The notes: a model not told the origin generated them from the letters alone. A stretch of 64,000 nucleotides of DNA from Fictibacillus phosphorivorans (GCF_001619875.1 NZ_LRFC01000038.1:558001-622000); one strand, 5' to 3'. Numbered from the stretch's first letter, positions 6,339 through 17,263 are shown. Numbers and translations are program-made.

Positions 6339-8729
6339 ATGAAAAGCGTAACGATAAAAGATGAGAAGGTAATCGTAGAGGGAAAGGAAGTCTTTCTGTT
6401 TGGCGGTGAGCTCCATTACTTTCGTATCCCAAAACAAGATTGGAGGACGCGCATCCAACAGGTAAAAGAAGCCGGAGCGAATATGATCAGTACATATGTA
6501 CCTTGGATCTTTCATGAGTATGAAGAAGGCGTGACAGATCTCAAGGGCAATTCACGCCCAGAGCGCGATCTGCAAACTTTTCTCCAGCTCGTAAAAGAAG
6601 AAGGAATGTATTGCCTAGTGCGGCCCGGTCCTTATGTGATGGCGGAAATCATCGACCATGGTGTTCCAACGTGGTTCATTGAAAACTACCCAGAAGCGGT
6701 AGCGAAAACAAACGCAGGCGATATTCATCCAACCCGCGTTGTCAGTTATAGTCATCCGACATTTTTACAAAAAACGGAGCTCTGGTATAAAGAGGCTTGC
6801 GCGGTCATCAAACCTTTTCTCGTAACAAACGGCGGTCCGGTCATCCTATTCCAGCTGGATAACGAAGTCGGGATGTTCCATTGGGTGACGAACCAGCCAG
6901 ATTATAACGAGTCTACCCTTCAAGAGTTTCAGGAGCATTTAAAAACCAACTACACGGAGCAATCGTTTCAAGATACATTCCGTATTCCGTTTGGTGACAT
7001 CCAGTCATTTGCGGAAAACATGACAAAAAAGCCTGAGGCAATCTTCGCTCACGCATTGCGAAATGAATATGGTCTCTTTTTACGTCAGCACTACAAACGG
7101 TTCATTGAGCACCTCAAGCAATCTGCAGAAAAAAAGGGCATTGACGTTCCATTTGTCGTGAACATTCATGGGTTTCATGGTATCGACCTTTTGAAGCGCG
7201 GAACCATGTACCCGATTGGGATCTCGCAGCTGCTTGAGACAGCCAAGATCGAGAATACGCTCATGGCTGGCGACTATTACATCGGCAACATTGAGTATGA
7301 CAGCTACGTCGACATCGTGCTGGCTAACGCGTTTACTAAAGCGATTCAGTGGAAAGAGCAGCCGCTGTTCTCCGCTGAGTTTCAAGGTGGAAGCATCCAC
7401 GACAAGCCGAAGCTCCAACCGACGACATTTGATCTAACGACACGTTTATGTATCGCAGACGGAATGAATGGTGTGAATTATTACATGTTTGGTGCTGGTG
7501 AGAACTATGAAAACATCGGCTTGTTCGGAAGACGCCACGATTGGCAGGCGCCGCTCACTAAGACGGGCAAAAAAAATCCGCACTATCCTGTGATCCAGCA
7601 TATCGGAAAGATGCTGCAGACTTTTGAGAAGTCACTGCTTCAAACGAAGCCAGTGGTTGACACACATCTCGGTTTTTATCCGGATTATTACATGACTGAG
7701 TTTCATGATGAGCATACGAAAGCAATGGTTGACCAGATTCAGCATGATCGTGAAACGTATATGGCGAACGGCATCGCGAAGGCACTAAGACTGAACAACA
7801 TCATCTATGATGCCATCAACGTGCAGGATGAAGCTGAGATCGACCCAAGTAAAGTAACTTCTCTTTGGATGTTTACCACAGAATGGATGGATGAAAATAT
7901 TCAGCAAAAACTCGTCACTTACTTAGAAAACGGTGGCAAGCTCATCCTGTTCCCGACCATTCCGACGAAAACACTGAAAAACGTGCCATGTACGATATTA
8001 AAAGATTACATTGGCGTTTCGGTAAAAGGTAGAGAGAATCGTGTGTTTGGTCAGATTGGTCAGAAGGACAACGTGTTGATCGACCGTGCTGAAATCTATG
8101 AGAAGACAGATGGAGCGTTCGCGCATATCGAAGACAAGCCTCATCAAGTGATCGCTTTTGAAAAACAGCTTGGAAAAGGTCAGCTTTACATGTTTGGCGC
8201 AGGAATGGATCACGGCTTTCATTATCAGAACGAGATAATCGTGGAGCTTGCAAAACGAGCGGGTATCGAGAGTCGCTTCAGCCTTGATGAAGAGCTAGAT
8301 ATCACTGTTCGATCTCACCCGCAAAAAGGAGATTTTTTCTTCCTACAAAACTTTGACGAGTACAAGAAAACGACGAAGATTACGTACGAGGGAACGACAC
8401 TTTTCGGTGGGAAAGAAATCTCAATTCCAATGAGAAGCGGACTCATGCTTCCGGTCAACATCCCATTAAGTGAGGACTTGTTCATCACATATGGCACAGG
8501 CGAGATCTTCGAAACAGAGCTACACCAAGAAGAGATCTCACTCACAGTAAAAGTGGTCCAAAAAGAAGAAGTGTTCATTTTCCGTTCTTCTACGTGGAAA
8601 CCTGTAGACAGCAATGAAATCACCATTGAAGAAGTCGAGGAGCACACATATAAAGTGCTGATCCAGACGACGGAAGACATAGCATCCATTCGGTTTCAAC
8701 CAGCGTTCGCGAACGCTATTCAACGATAA
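6339..8729 (+). CDS. GH35-type beta-galactosidase-like enzyme (paralogue 1)
   Basis: 796 residues, no signal peptide, so cytoplasmic. The N-terminal TIM barrel carries family landmarks: GGELHYFRIP (22-31), YVPWIFHE (53-60), RPGPYVMAE (95-103), GGPVILFQLDNEVG with the acid/base pair Asn175-Glu176, and Glu347 in LFSAEFQGG as likely nucleophile. Usual GH35 enzymes have QVENEYG; here the motif is QLDNEVG. Beta-sandwich domains fill the C-terminal half. GH35 contains beta-galactosidases but also enzymes acting on other beta-links, including a reported beta-1,2-glucosyltransferase, so the substrate is open. Transcription is under a cre site and three LacI-type operators. A paralogue lies at 22782-25193. 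Confidence 0.8.
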   Translation: MKSVTIKDEKVIVEGKEVFLFGGELHYFRIPKQDWRTRIQQVKEAGANMISTYVPWIFHEYEEGVTDLKGNSRPERDLQTFLQLVKEEGMYCLVRPGPYVMAEIIDHGVPTWFIENYPEAVAKTNAGDIHPTRVVSYSHPTFLQKTELWYKEACAVIKPFLVTNGGPVILFQLDNEVGMFHWVTNQPDYNESTLQEFQEHLKTNYTEQSFQDTFRIPFGDIQSFAENMTKKPEAIFAHALRNEYGLFLRQHYKRFIEHLKQSAEKKGIDVPFVVNIHGFHGIDLLKRGTMYPIGISQLLETAKIENTLMAGDYYIGNIEYDSYVDIVLANAFTKAIQWKEQPLFSAEFQGGSIHDKPKLQPTTFDLTTRLCIADGMNGVNYYMFGAGENYENIGLFGRRHDWQAPLTKTGKKNPHYPVIQHIGKMLQTFEKSLLQTKPVVDTHLGFYPDYYMTEFHDEHTKAMVDQIQHDRETYMANGIAKALRLNNIIYDAINVQDEAEIDPSKVTSLWMFTTEWMDENIQQKLVTYLENGGKLILFPTIPTKTLKNVPCTILKDYIGVSVKGRENRVFGQIGQKDNVLIDRAEIYEKTDGAFAHIEDKPHQVIAFEKQLGKGQLYMFGAGMDHGFHYQNEIIVELAKRAGIESRFSLDEELDITVRSHPQKGDFFFLQNFDEYKKTTKITYEGTTLFGGKEISIPMRSGLMLPVNIPLSEDLFITYGTGEIFETELHQEEISLTVKVVQKEEVFIFRSSTWKPVDSNEITIEEVEEHTYKVLIQTTEDIASIRFQPAFANAIQR

Positions 8730-8790
8730 AAACAAGGCTATTTTCTAGTTACTGCTAATGTTTTTTATTCATTCTCTTCCTTGAAAAAGT

Positions 8791-9040
8791 TGATTGAAGT
8801 GAAAGGTGCGAGACTCTCGGCTAGGACAAGCGGTCAGTCTGAAATGTGAAAGTGGCTCGTTCAGCCCCGACAAGCAAAAGGTGAATGGGTTGGAAGGCGC
8901 ACTTTGCCTTCTGAACCATTTAACTTTTGACCTCGAGGGGCTAGACACTGGAACTAGACAGGTGAGACCCTTAATGGCGCAAAGCGGTAGGGGCTCACCG
9001 CACGCCCCGCGGAAAGCGAAGTACCCGAAACGGAAATCAA
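8791..9040 (+). repeat. Structured dispersed element (copy A), split by a second hairpin element
   Basis: The flanks (8791-8833 and 8958-9040) match the element at 21388-21510: AGGTGYGAGACTC at the left, a GGTGAG (8961-8966) / CTCACC (8994-8999) hairpin, then GCCCCGCGGAAAGCGAAG. About 124 bp (8834-8957) present here but missing from the other copy interrupt it; see the next entry. Similar sequences are familiar to me as Bacillaceae intergenic repeats. The open frame from 8806 that runs through it into the lipoprotein gene is an artefact. The rest of 8730-9093 shows no clear promoter. Confidence 0.7.
8834..8957 (+). repeat. Inserted hairpin element inside the dispersed repeat
   Basis: A long nested stem: GCCCC (8864-8868) pairs with GGGGC (8937-8941), an imperfect stem AAAAGGTGAATGGGTT / AACCATTTAACTTTT lies inside, and GAAGGC (8893-8898) pairs with GCCTTC (8906-8911) at the tip. 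It interrupts the outer element relative to copy B, so it looks like an independent small mobile or RNA-like element. I see no clear target-site duplication. Confidence 0.6.
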
Positions 9041-9093
9041 CCCCTTACAGGAGAAACATAGCAACACCAAAAAAAATTCAGGAGTTGATAAGC

Positions 9094-10464
9094 ATGAAGA
9101 AAGTTTTATCCCTTCTTATGATCATTGCTTTGTTATTTTCAGTAGCCGCATGTAGCTCAGATGAAAAAGCAAGCTCTGATGGTGACAGCAAGAAAGAAAA
9201 CGTGACAATCTCTTATGCGAGCTGGTCACTTGGCACTGAAAAAGAACAAAACCTTGAGCGCCTTATGATCAAAGCGTTTGAAGAAAAGTACCCAAATATC
9301 AAAGTGAAGATTGATGAATCCATAAACCCGACAGACTGGAACGGAACACTCGCTGCTGCAGCAAGTGCAGGTAAGATGCCAGACGTTTTTGCTTTGCCAC
9401 AAATTCCAACTTCCCTTTCAAACGACTGGCTGATGGACCTGACGAAAATGACGGAAAATGACAAAGACTTTGCAAATATTCCTGAAGCGGTACGCGAATC
9501 TGCAACATACAACGATAAAGTGTATGCGGTTCCATTTGCACAGCATTTCTTAGGCTACCTAGTCAACAAAGACCTATTTAACGAAGCAAACCTTGATTAT
9601 CCAGAGTTTGGTTTTTCAGTAGAAGAATATACAAAATCGATTAAAGAAGTAACAAACATCAACAAAGGTGTAGCTGGAACGAACCATGCGTTCTCGGTAG
9701 CAGACTGGTATCCGGCTGCGGTTAACCCTGATATGGGCTGGTACACATTGAAAGACGGACAATATGCATTAGACTCAAAAGAGTTTATCGCTGGGGCTAA
9801 CCTTGCAAAAGAAATTACGACTAACAACTATGCATACGAATCTCTTCCAGATGACCTAAAAGCTAACTTTAAGGGTGAGAACCCAGAGGAAGTGTGGATG
9901 AACGGACAAGTTGCTGTGAAATGGGACGGCACTTGGGGTGTTCCTGCACTTGTTGAAAAAGGAACGTTCGACTTTGATTTCATCGGTCTTCCTGGCGGGA
10001 GAACAGGTGTAACGAACGACTTTGTAGGTATTTCTAAAACAAGTAAGCACGCTGAAGAAGCATTCCTTTTCTCGAAATGGATGTCATTTGGAAAAGAAGG
10101 ATTCATGAAGCGTATGGCTATCGCTGAAAAGGAAGGAAAAGCACTAAACACACTTCCGGTTAACGCAGATCCTGAAATCTTAGATGAATACTTCGCGATC
10201 AATGAAGTTCCTGGAATCAAGACAGCTTACGACAACTTAGACAACGCCATCGTTGAGCCGGTTAAAACGGTTCCTGGTTATGTCGATGCACGCTGGGAAG
10301 CACCGACAGGCGTGAAGATTGGAGAAGAAGCGAACGCAAAAATTGCATTGCTTTTAGATAACGTTATTAAAGGCAACGTGAAGATTGAAGACTATGCAAA
10401 ACAGCTTGATCAACTAGCAGATCAAAAGAGCAAAGAAGCAAATGAGGCTTTAAAAGATAAATAG
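9094..10464 (+). CDS. Sugar-binding lipoprotein of an ABC importer (family 1)
   Basis: 456 residues. MKKVLSLLMIIALLFSVAAC is a lipoprotein signal with Cys20, followed by a low-complexity linker and a family 1 solute-binding fold (ISYASWSLGTEKEQNL, IPTSLSNDWLMDLT, EVWMNGQVAVKWDGTWG). It would sit on the outer face of the membrane and deliver an oligosaccharide to a permease pair downstream. The start at 9094 follows CAGGAG; the frame is open to 8806 but that part is repeat DNA. It opens the import block, 30 bp before the 985-residue secreted protein. It may be autoregulated with the nearby GH genes, but I see no operator directly in front. Confidence 0.9.
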   Translation: MKKVLSLLMIIALLFSVAACSSDEKASSDGDSKKENVTISYASWSLGTEKEQNLERLMIKAFEEKYPNIKVKIDESINPTDWNGTLAAAASAGKMPDVFALPQIPTSLSNDWLMDLTKMTENDKDFANIPEAVRESATYNDKVYAVPFAQHFLGYLVNKDLFNEANLDYPEFGFSVEEYTKSIKEVTNINKGVAGTNHAFSVADWYPAAVNPDMGWYTLKDGQYALDSKEFIAGANLAKEITTNNYAYESLPDDLKANFKGENPEEVWMNGQVAVKWDGTWGVPALVEKGTFDFDFIGLPGGRTGVTNDFVGISKTSKHAEEAFLFSKWMSFGKEGFMKRMAIAEKEGKALNTLPVNADPEILDEYFAINEVPGIKTAYDNLDNAIVEPVKTVPGYVDARWEAPTGVKIGEEANAKIALLLDNVIKGNVKIEDYAKQLDQLADQKSKEANEALKDK

Positions 10465-10494
10465 AAGCCGGAAGTTTAAGGGGAGGTTGATAGT

Positions 10495-13452
10495 ATGAAG
10501 TTTAAAAGATTTCTTTGGTTAGGTTTAATGCTGTGTCTCATTTTTCCACAACAATATGCATCTGCAAAAGGCAACAGTAAGGTTAAACCTGCCGAACAAG
10601 TCGTGGAGGAAAACTATCATACCGTCCTTAAAAGCTGGGAGAAGAATGGGACAAAGGACGCTTCAGAGTTTGAAGCGTCTGTCTCTCCTTCTGATTTTAA
10701 GATCAATGACAAAAAGAACTTGCTGCCGAAATCCGAGAGTAAGGGTTACAAAGATCGTGTTTTCTATTGGCATAACCGAGAGTCCGTTTCGTATGAAGTT
10801 GATGTGAAGGAAGCGGGGCTTTATGAACTAGCATTCGACTATTTTCCATTAAGCAACGAGGTTGTTCCAATAGAGGGCGCCATTCAGGTGAACGGTAACT
10901 ATCCTTTTTATGAAAGCCGAAGAATCGTGTTTCCGGCCGACTGGAAAAACCAGAAAAACACTTTCGAGAAAGATCGGTTCGACAACGACATGATCCCAAA
11001 GCAAGAACGGATCGAGCGCTGGAACACGTTAACAGCAGAAGATGCGAGCCAGCTGCAAGCTAAACCTTTGCGCTACGAACTGAAAAAAGGGAAGAATACG
11101 ATCCAGCTTACAAATCTATCAGGTGAGATGCTGCTAGGAAAGGCGTACGTCACATCACCTAGCAAACTCCCAAGCTATAAAGAATACGTACAAAAGCATG
11201 AAGCGGCAAAAGTGGTTGAAACAATCATCACACAAGAAGCTGAAAAGGACTACGAAAAGAATAGCTCATACATCCGCCCATTTGCAGCAGACGATACATC
11301 AGCTGTACCGAGTTCTCCAAAGAACCTTCTGCTGAACACGCTGGGTTCTGAATCGTGGAAAGACTCCGGACAGACCGTGAACTGGAACATTAACGTAAAA
11401 AAAGACGGCTTCTATAAGCTGACGTTCAAAGTGCTGCAGAACAAAGAAACGAGTGGTCCAGTATTCCGAAAGCTATTGATTGACGGTGAAGTTCCATTTC
11501 AAGAAGCGGCACCTGTTACGTTTTCTTTTAATAAAAACTGGGCGAACGTCACGCTAAAGAATAGAGATGGAAAAGCGTTTCTGTTTTATCTATCAAAAGG
11601 TGAACATCGAATCGGCTTAGAAGCGGATGCTTCCCCTGTTGAACCCGTACTTCATACGACTAACAAAGTCATGCGGGAGATGGAAGAGCTGACACTTGAG
11701 ATCAGAAAGCTTACGGGGAACCAGACAGATACTTCTCGTGGCTGGAAGATCAGCGAATACATTCCAGGCATCGATAAAAAACTGGATGGCTGGGCTGACG
11801 AGTTAGAGAAAGAACTAAAATACCTGAGAACACTTGATGAAACAAAAGAAGATTCAAAAGATATGGTTTCGCTTGAGATGGCCGTTCAAAAGCTAAGAGC
11901 GCTTAGCAAAAAACCTGATCAGATTCCAAGCCGCTTAACAGAGTTGTCAGAAGGGTCTTCTTCAGCGGCACAGTTATTAGGAAACATGCTCGTAACATTG
12001 CCAGAACAGCCGTTAACGATAGACCGCTTCTACGTGCATGGTGACAACCAAGAACTGCCTGATGCAGAAGCCGGTTTTTGGGAAAAGCTGATCGACTCCG
12101 TTCAACGCTTCTTCTTATCGTTCTTCTCGGAGAACTACTCAGCGAGTGAAGCGGAAGAGGATACGTTGGAGGTTTGGGTAAACCGGCCACGCCAATACGT
12201 AGAGCTCCTTCAAAATCTATCCGATCAGAACTTTACACCAGAGACGGGTATCAAAGTAAAGTTCTCCATCATGCCAGAAGAACAGAAGCTGATTCTCGCG
12301 AGTGCGTCGAACAAACAGCCAGATGTTGCGCTTGGCATTAGTACGTGGCTGCCATATGAGCTATCCATTCGTGGTGTAGCCGTTGATCTGCATCAGTTTG
12401 ATGACTTTGAAAAATTTAGCAAGCAGTTTTCACCAGGAGCTTTTCTTCCGCTCATGATCGGTGATTCTGTCTATGCGATGCCAGAGACACAAGACTTTTA
12501 TGTTCAATTTTATAGAAAAGATATCTTGCAGGCGCTAGGTCTTCCTGTTCCAGATACGTGGGACGATGTGAAGAGCATCTTGCCTGAGCTTCAGCGTTTT
12601 GGAATGAACTATTATTCTCATATTGCAGGTGCTACAGGGTTTAAGCCGTTTCAAGCAACAGCACCTTTCGTGTATCAATTTGACGGTGACCTGTACGGAA
12701 AAGATGGAATGAAAACGGCAATCGGAACAGAGGAATCGTTAAAAGGCATACAGTTCATGGCAGAGCTGAACACGATCTATAGCATGCCCTTACAAGTGCC
12801 AAACTTTTATAACCATTTCCGCTATTCAACGCTTCCGATCGGGATCGCAAACTTTACAACATATACGCAGCTGACTGCTGCCGCTCCTGAGATTGCAGGC
12901 TGGTGGGATATCGCTCCACATCCAGGTGTGAAAAAAGAGGACGGAACGGTTGAACGCTGGGCAACAGGTTCAGGTCAGTCTGCGATGATCTTTAAAGGGA
13001 CAAAGAGCAAGGATGATTCGTGGGAACTTTTAAAATGGTGGCTGTCAGAAGATACGCAGACCGAATTCGCGACTAATCTTCAAATGCTGTACGGACCAGA
13101 ATACATGTGGAACACGTCGAACCTAGAAGCGTTTAAGAACCTTCCTTGGCCTGAGGAGCATAAGAAAACGATCCTGGAGCAATGGGAGTATTTATATGAG
13201 GTACCAAAAAATCCAGGTTCCTACATGATCGAGCGTGAGCTTTCAAACATTTGGAACCGCATCGTGTTTGATGGTGTGAACCCAAGATCTGCAGTCGATG
13301 ACTCTGTCGTTGCGATCGACAGGGAGATCAAGAGAAAGATGGAAGAGTTCGGATATGTGAAGGATGGCAAGATGGTCAAGCCGTATCCGATTCCTACGAT
13401 AGAACAAGTGAAAAGTTGGGCAGGCGATGAGAATGAAAACGAAAACAAATAA
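10495..13452 (+). CDS. Large secreted protein: beta-sandwich domains fused to a solute-binding domain
   Basis: 985 residues behind a strong ribosome binding site (GGGGAGG). A Sec signal ends at ASA (about 24); there is no lipobox cysteine. Two similar beta-sandwich, carbohydrate-binding-module-like regions follow (about 35-205 and 245-385; compare [17 protein letters not shown] with [17 protein letters not shown]), then a helical linker and, from about 570, a second family 1 solute-binding fold ([30 protein letters not shown]). Inference: a surface receptor that binds a long glycan and hands it to the permeases. How it stays at the surface is unclear. The end overlaps the first permease gene by 26 bp. 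Confidence 0.8.
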   Translation: MKFKRFLWLGLMLCLIFPQQYASAKGNSKVKPAEQVVEENYHTVLKSWEKNGTKDASEFEASVSPSDFKINDKKNLLPKSESKGYKDRVFYWHNRESVSYEVDVKEAGLYELAFDYFPLSNEVVPIEGAIQVNGNYPFYESRRIVFPADWKNQKNTFEKDRFDNDMIPKQERIERWNTLTAEDASQLQAKPLRYELKKGKNTIQLTNLSGEMLLGKAYVTSPSKLPSYKEYVQKHEAAKVVETIITQEAEKDYEKNSSYIRPFAADDTSAVPSSPKNLLLNTLGSESWKDSGQTVNWNINVKKDGFYKLTFKVLQNKETSGPVFRKLLIDGEVPFQEAAPVTFSFNKNWANVTLKNRDGKAFLFYLSKGEHRIGLEADASPVEPVLHTTNKVMREMEELTLEIRKLTGNQTDTSRGWKISEYIPGIDKKLDGWADELEKELKYLRTLDETKEDSKDMVSLEMAVQKLRALSKKPDQIPSRLTELSEGSSSAAQLLGNMLVTLPEQPLTIDRFYVHGDNQELPDAEAGFWEKLIDSVQRFFLSFFSENYSASEAEEDTLEVWVNRPRQYVELLQNLSDQNFTPETGIKVKFSIMPEEQKLILASASNKQPDVALGISTWLPYELSIRGVAVDLHQFDDFEKFSKQFSPGAFLPLMIGDSVYAMPETQDFYVQFYRKDILQALGLPVPDTWDDVKSILPELQRFGMNYYSHIAGATGFKPFQATAPFVYQFDGDLYGKDGMKTAIGTEESLKGIQFMAELNTIYSMPLQVPNFYNHFRYSTLPIGIANFTTYTQLTAAAPEIAGWWDIAPHPGVKKEDGTVERWATGSGQSAMIFKGTKSKDDSWELLKWWLSEDTQTEFATNLQMLYGPEYMWNTSNLEAFKNLPWPEEHKKTILEQWEYLYEVPKNPGSYMIERELSNIWNRIVFDGVNPRSAVDDSVVAIDREIKRKMEEFGYVKDGKMVKPYPIPTIEQVKSWAGDENENENK

Positions 13453-14329
13453 ACGAGATTATTCACCTTGGCTATTTCTTGCTCCGTATATCATCTTTTT
13501 TACAACGTTTATCATCATACCTGTTGCAGCGGCAATCCTTTTGTCATTCACGTATTTTAATGCGATTGAAACACCGACGTTCATCGGATTAAGCAACTAC
13601 GTTGGTCTGATCACGCAGGATGAAGTGTTCATGCAGAAAATCCTGCCGAACACGTTAACGTTCGCACTGATCGTCGGCCCAGGCGGGTATATCTTATCGT
13701 TCATACTCGCATGGGCACTCGCTCAAGTACCGAAACGCATGCGAACGGTGCTTGCACTCGTCATCTACTCGCCGTCTATGACGGCAGGTGTAGCGATGGC
13801 GGTCGTTTGGACGATCATCTTCAGTGGAGATGAGACCGGTTATCTAAACAGCTTGCTTCTAACGATGGGTGTCTTATTAGAGCCAATTCAGTGGCTGCAG
13901 TCGCCAGAATATCTGATGAAAATCATGATTTTCGTAACATTATGGGGCTCTATGGGTGTTGGGTTTCTCGCGATGTTATCAGGTGTTTTGAACATCAACA
14001 CCGAGATCTATGAAGCTGGATACATCGACGGAATCAACAACCGTTTTCAAGAGATCATCTATATTACGATTCCATCCATGAAGCCGCAGATGCTTTTCGG
14101 CGCTGTTATGGCAGTCGTTGGTACGTTTCAGGCTGGGGCGATTGGTGTTGCTTTATCTGGTGCAAACCCGACACCGCAATATGCCGGTCAGCTTATGGTC
14201 AATCACTTAGAAGATTATGGTTTTATCCGTTATGAGATGGGTTATGCCGCAGCGATCTCGGTCGTGCTGCTTATCGTTGTATATCTGTTCTCAAAGGTAG
14301 CCTGGAGGCTGTTTGGTGAGAAGGACTAG
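13427..14329 (+). CDS. ABC sugar permease, MalF type (pair 1)
   Basis: 300 residues with six predicted membrane helices beginning [19 protein letters not shown]. The EAA loop that contacts the ATPase reads [20 protein letters not shown]. It belongs to the CUT1 family of carbohydrate importers and pairs with the next gene. The start could be 13427 or the ATG at 13433; both lie inside the end of the preceding gene, so translation is probably coupled. Confidence 0.9.
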   Translation: MRMKTKTNKRDYSPWLFLAPYIIFFTTFIIIPVAAAILLSFTYFNAIETPTFIGLSNYVGLITQDEVFMQKILPNTLTFALIVGPGGYILSFILAWALAQVPKRMRTVLALVIYSPSMTAGVAMAVVWTIIFSGDETGYLNSLLLTMGVLLEPIQWLQSPEYLMKIMIFVTLWGSMGVGFLAMLSGVLNINTEIYEAGYIDGINNRFQEIIYITIPSMKPQMLFGAVMAVVGTFQAGAIGVALSGANPTPQYAGQLMVNHLEDYGFIRYEMGYAAAISVVLLIVVYLFSKVAWRLFGEKD

Positions 14330-14348
14330 TATTTAGGGAGTGATAAAT

Positions 14349-15227
14349 ATGTCGGCCTTTCAAGGGACAAGAATGAACCCGTCAAAGTTTCATAAAAGCC
14401 AGCTGAAGTTCCTTGCATTTCTTATACCACTGGCTATCTTTATGGCTTTGCCGATCGTCTATATATTCTTTCATGCATTCAAACCGATCGATGAACTGTT
14501 CGCGTATCCACCTCGCTTTTTTGTAGATAACCCGACACTTCAGAATTTTGTAGATCTGTTCACGAAAACAAACGATACCGGTGTTCCTATGTCGCGCTTT
14601 TTGTTCAATAGTGTTGTTGTCACACTTATCGTTGTTGTTCTGACTGTAATCATCAGCACGATGGCAGGCTACGCGTTGTCTAAGAAAAATTTTAAGATGA
14701 AAAAAGCGATCTTTGAGATCAACACGTTAGCGCTCATGTTCGTACCAGCAGCGGTAATGATTCCGCGTTATCTGTTGATCGACGAGCTAGGACTGATCAA
14801 TACGTTTTTGGTCCATATCCTGCCGTTACTCGCGATGCCGATCGGTCTATTTCTAGTCAAACAGTTTATCGACCAAATCCCGGATGAGTTGCTTGAAGCA
14901 GCTAGGCTTGACGGAGCGTCTGATTTTCAGATCTTCGTACGGATCATCATTCCGCTCGTCAAACCTGCGATTGCAACGATCGCCATTCTATCTTTCCAGC
15001 TCGTTTGGAACAGCGTTGAAAGTTCATCGCTCTATGTAAACGATGAAGGATTGAAGACGTTCTCGTTCTACATGTCGACTTTAACTTCGACGGTTGCTGG
15101 GAACAACGTAGCAGGACAAGGACTCGCAGCAGCGGCATCTCTGATCATGTTCGTACCAAATTTAATTATCTTTATCATTCTGCAGAGCCAGGTGATGAAC
15201 ACGATGGCCCATTCAGGAATCAAGTAA
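14349..15227 (+). CDS. ABC sugar permease, MalG type (pair 1)
   Basis: 292 residues, six membrane helices, EAA loop [20 protein letters not shown]. The ATG at 14349 is chosen because AGGGAG (14335-14340) stands eight bases away; the GTG at 14340 would overlap that site. It completes the first permease pair. No ATP-binding subunit is encoded in the window; Bacillus CUT1 importers commonly share one ATPase (MsmX) encoded elsewhere. Confidence 0.9.
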   Translation: MSAFQGTRMNPSKFHKSQLKFLAFLIPLAIFMALPIVYIFFHAFKPIDELFAYPPRFFVDNPTLQNFVDLFTKTNDTGVPMSRFLFNSVVVTLIVVVLTVIISTMAGYALSKKNFKMKKAIFEINTLALMFVPAAVMIPRYLLIDELGLINTFLVHILPLLAMPIGLFLVKQFIDQIPDELLEAARLDGASDFQIFVRIIIPLVKPAIATIAILSFQLVWNSVESSSLYVNDEGLKTFSFYMSTLTSTVAGNNVAGQGLAAAASLIMFVPNLIIFIILQSQVMNTMAHSGIK

Positions 15228-15247
15228 GAAAGTAGGAGGGGGGAGAA

Positions 15248-17263
15248 ATGAAGCGCATTGCCCAATTTGTAGCATTATTGGTATTCTTGCTTGTTCCAAT
15301 CTCGACTATCGCTTCTGCTTCTGTCCCTTATAAGACAGAAACGTTATCAGCCGATGGCCAGACGATTGAAACACAGACAGCCTACACACCAGTCGGCACA
15401 TTGTTGCCAAACTTTGAGATCATGAACCCGGAAGATATCTTTGCTGATGCAAAAGGAAACCTTTATGTGGTCGATTCTGGTGCGAAAAAGGTTGTGATGG
15501 CTGACAAAAACGGTAATTTTGTCCGTGAGATCGGCAAAGGTGTTCTCAATTCACCAACAGGCGTCTATGTGGACGAAAACGAAAAGATTTACGTAGCCGA
15601 TTATGGAGAAGAAAAGGTGTTCCGGTTTTCAAAAGACGGCAAAGTAGAAGCAGAATTCGGAAAGCCGGATTCACCGCTTTTCGGTAAAAGTTCTTCTTTT
15701 AAACCGCAAAAAGTAGCGGTTGACCGTCGCGGCAGCATCTATGTAATCAGTGAAGGGTCAACGAACGGAATCGTTCAGCTGAGTAAAGATGGAGATTTTC
15801 TGGGGTATTACGGTGTAAACAGCACCGAAGCATCGTTCGGATCCTTTCTACAACAGCTTCTTACGTCTGAAAGCAAAAAAGCAAGGATGTTCATGAAGAC
15901 ACCACCCGCACCAGATAATATTGCACTCGATGAACAAGGTCTCGTCTATTCTGTGACAGAAGGAACGACGAATGAAGTGATTAAAAAACTGAATGTAGCC
16001 GGAAAGAACATGCTGTTTCCGGATATTTCAGAAGAGAAATCACTTCAGGATATTGCAATAGACAAAAAAGGTAACATGTTCGTCGTATCAAGCACCGGTG
16101 AGATCTATGAATATGACAGCTTCGGAAATCTACTATTTATCTTCGGCGGAAAAGACGACGGAACGAACCGTCTCGGATTGTTCAAACAGCCGACAGGCAT
16201 CACGATTGATTCAGACGGCAGACTATACGTTACAGATAAAGAACGCGGCATGATACAAGTCTTTGAATCTACTGCTTTTTCCAAACAAGTGCATGAAGGC
16301 ATCGCCCTTTTTAAAGAAGGCCGTTATGTAGAGAGTCAGAAGTACTGGGAAGAAGTGCTGAAGATGAACTCCTCGTTCGGTCTCGCGCATTCAGCGATGG
16401 GTTCTGCTTACTACAAGCAGCAAGACTATGATAAGGCGTTAGAAGAATATCAGTTTGCAAATGACGTGTACGGTTATTCCGACTCGTTCTGGGAAGTCCG
16501 ACATGCGTGGATGCAGGAAAACTTAGAATCCGTCTTGTTTACAGTGATTTTCTTAGCCATTCTGTATTATGTCTTGAAAGCGGTTGATAAAAAGAAAGGC
16601 ATTTTGGATCAGCCAAAGAGAAGCATCGGAACATTCAAGAATAAGAGATTGATAGGAGAGCTGCTCTTTTTGTTCAAGTTCTTCCGTCATCCGATCGACA
16701 GCTTTTATTACTTGAAGAAGAAAAGATATGCTTCTGTGTTATCTGCGACCATTTTGTATGTCCTTTTAATCGTGGAATATATCTACAGCCGATTTTATAC
16801 CGGGTTTATCTTTAACACGGTGAGCAGTGACGCAAACCTATTTGGCGAGCTTCTCTTACTGCTCGTGCCTCTTGCGCTGTTTATTGTGGTGAATTATCTC
16901 GTTAGTACGATCAACGACGGTGAAGGAAGGCTTAAGGACATTTATATCGGAACGATCTATTCACTCGCTCCGTTTCTCGTGTTCAGTCCAATTCTTACCC
17001 TTTTGTCAAACGTGCTGACCTACAATGAAGCGTTTGTTTATATTTTCTCAATTCGAATCATCTATGCATGGTGTCTCATCATCCTTTTCATCATGCTTAA
17101 AGAGATCCACAACTACACGTTCTCAGACACAATCAGAAACATCTTCGTCACGCTGTTCGGTATGGTGATCATGCTTCTTGTCGTGTTCATCGTGTTCGTG
17201 TTGATCGATCAAGTGTACGATTTTGTTTATTCCATCATAAAGGAGGCTGTTCTACGTGTATAA
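15248..17263 (+). CDS. Exported NHL propeller / TPR protein with a YIP1-type membrane domain
   Basis: 671 residues. A signal peptide (about 1-24, ending ASA) is followed by an NHL beta-propeller (about 50-345; repeats such as LYVVDSGAKKVV and IYVADYGEEKVFRF), a TPR pair (about 350-415, KALEEYQFAND), then six membrane helices (about 430-665) resembling the YIP1 domain. The propeller and TPR should face outside. It sits between the two permease pairs in one tightly spaced run (20 bp after permease 2, 8-bp overlap with the next gene), so it probably works with the importer as a scaffold, sensor or glycan handler. No function is established for this arrangement that I can cite. Confidence 0.75.
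   Translation: MKRIAQFVALLVFLLVPISTIASASVPYKTETLSADGQTIETQTAYTPVGTLLPNFEIMNPEDIFADAKGNLYVVDSGAKKVVMADKNGNFVREIGKGVLNSPTGVYVDENEKIYVADYGEEKVFRFSKDGKVEAEFGKPDSPLFGKSSSFKPQKVAVDRRGSIYVISEGSTNGIVQLSKDGDFLGYYGVNSTEASFGSFLQQLLTSESKKARMFMKTPPAPDNIALDEQGLVYSVTEGTTNEVIKKLNVAGKNMLFPDISEEKSLQDIAIDKKGNMFVVSSTGEIYEYDSFGNLLFIFGGKDDGTNRLGLFKQPTGITIDSDGRLYVTDKERGMIQVFESTAFSKQVHEGIALFKEGRYVESQKYWEEVLKMNSSFGLAHSAMGSAYYKQQDYDKALEEYQFANDVYGYSDSFWEVRHAWMQENLESVLFTVIFLAILYYVLKAVDKKKGILDQPKRSIGTFKNKRLIGELLFLFKFFRHPIDSFYYLKKKRYASVLSATILYVLLIVEYIYSRFYTGFIFNTVSSDANLFGELLLLLVPLALFIVVNYLVSTINDGEGRLKDIYIGTIYSLAPFLVFSPILTLLSNVLTYNEAFVYIFSIRIIYAWCLIILFIMLKEIHNYTFSDTIRNIFVTLFGMVIMLLVVFIVFVLIDQVYDFVYSIIKEAVLRV

Noticed and set aside
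8791-9040. Insertion sequence
   Set aside because: No transposase frame and no terminal repeats typical of IS; the sequence is a short structured repeat.
9828-10220. Minus-strand open frame of 130 codons in the sugar-binding protein gene
   Set aside because: Shadow frame of a well-supported gene with no own signals.
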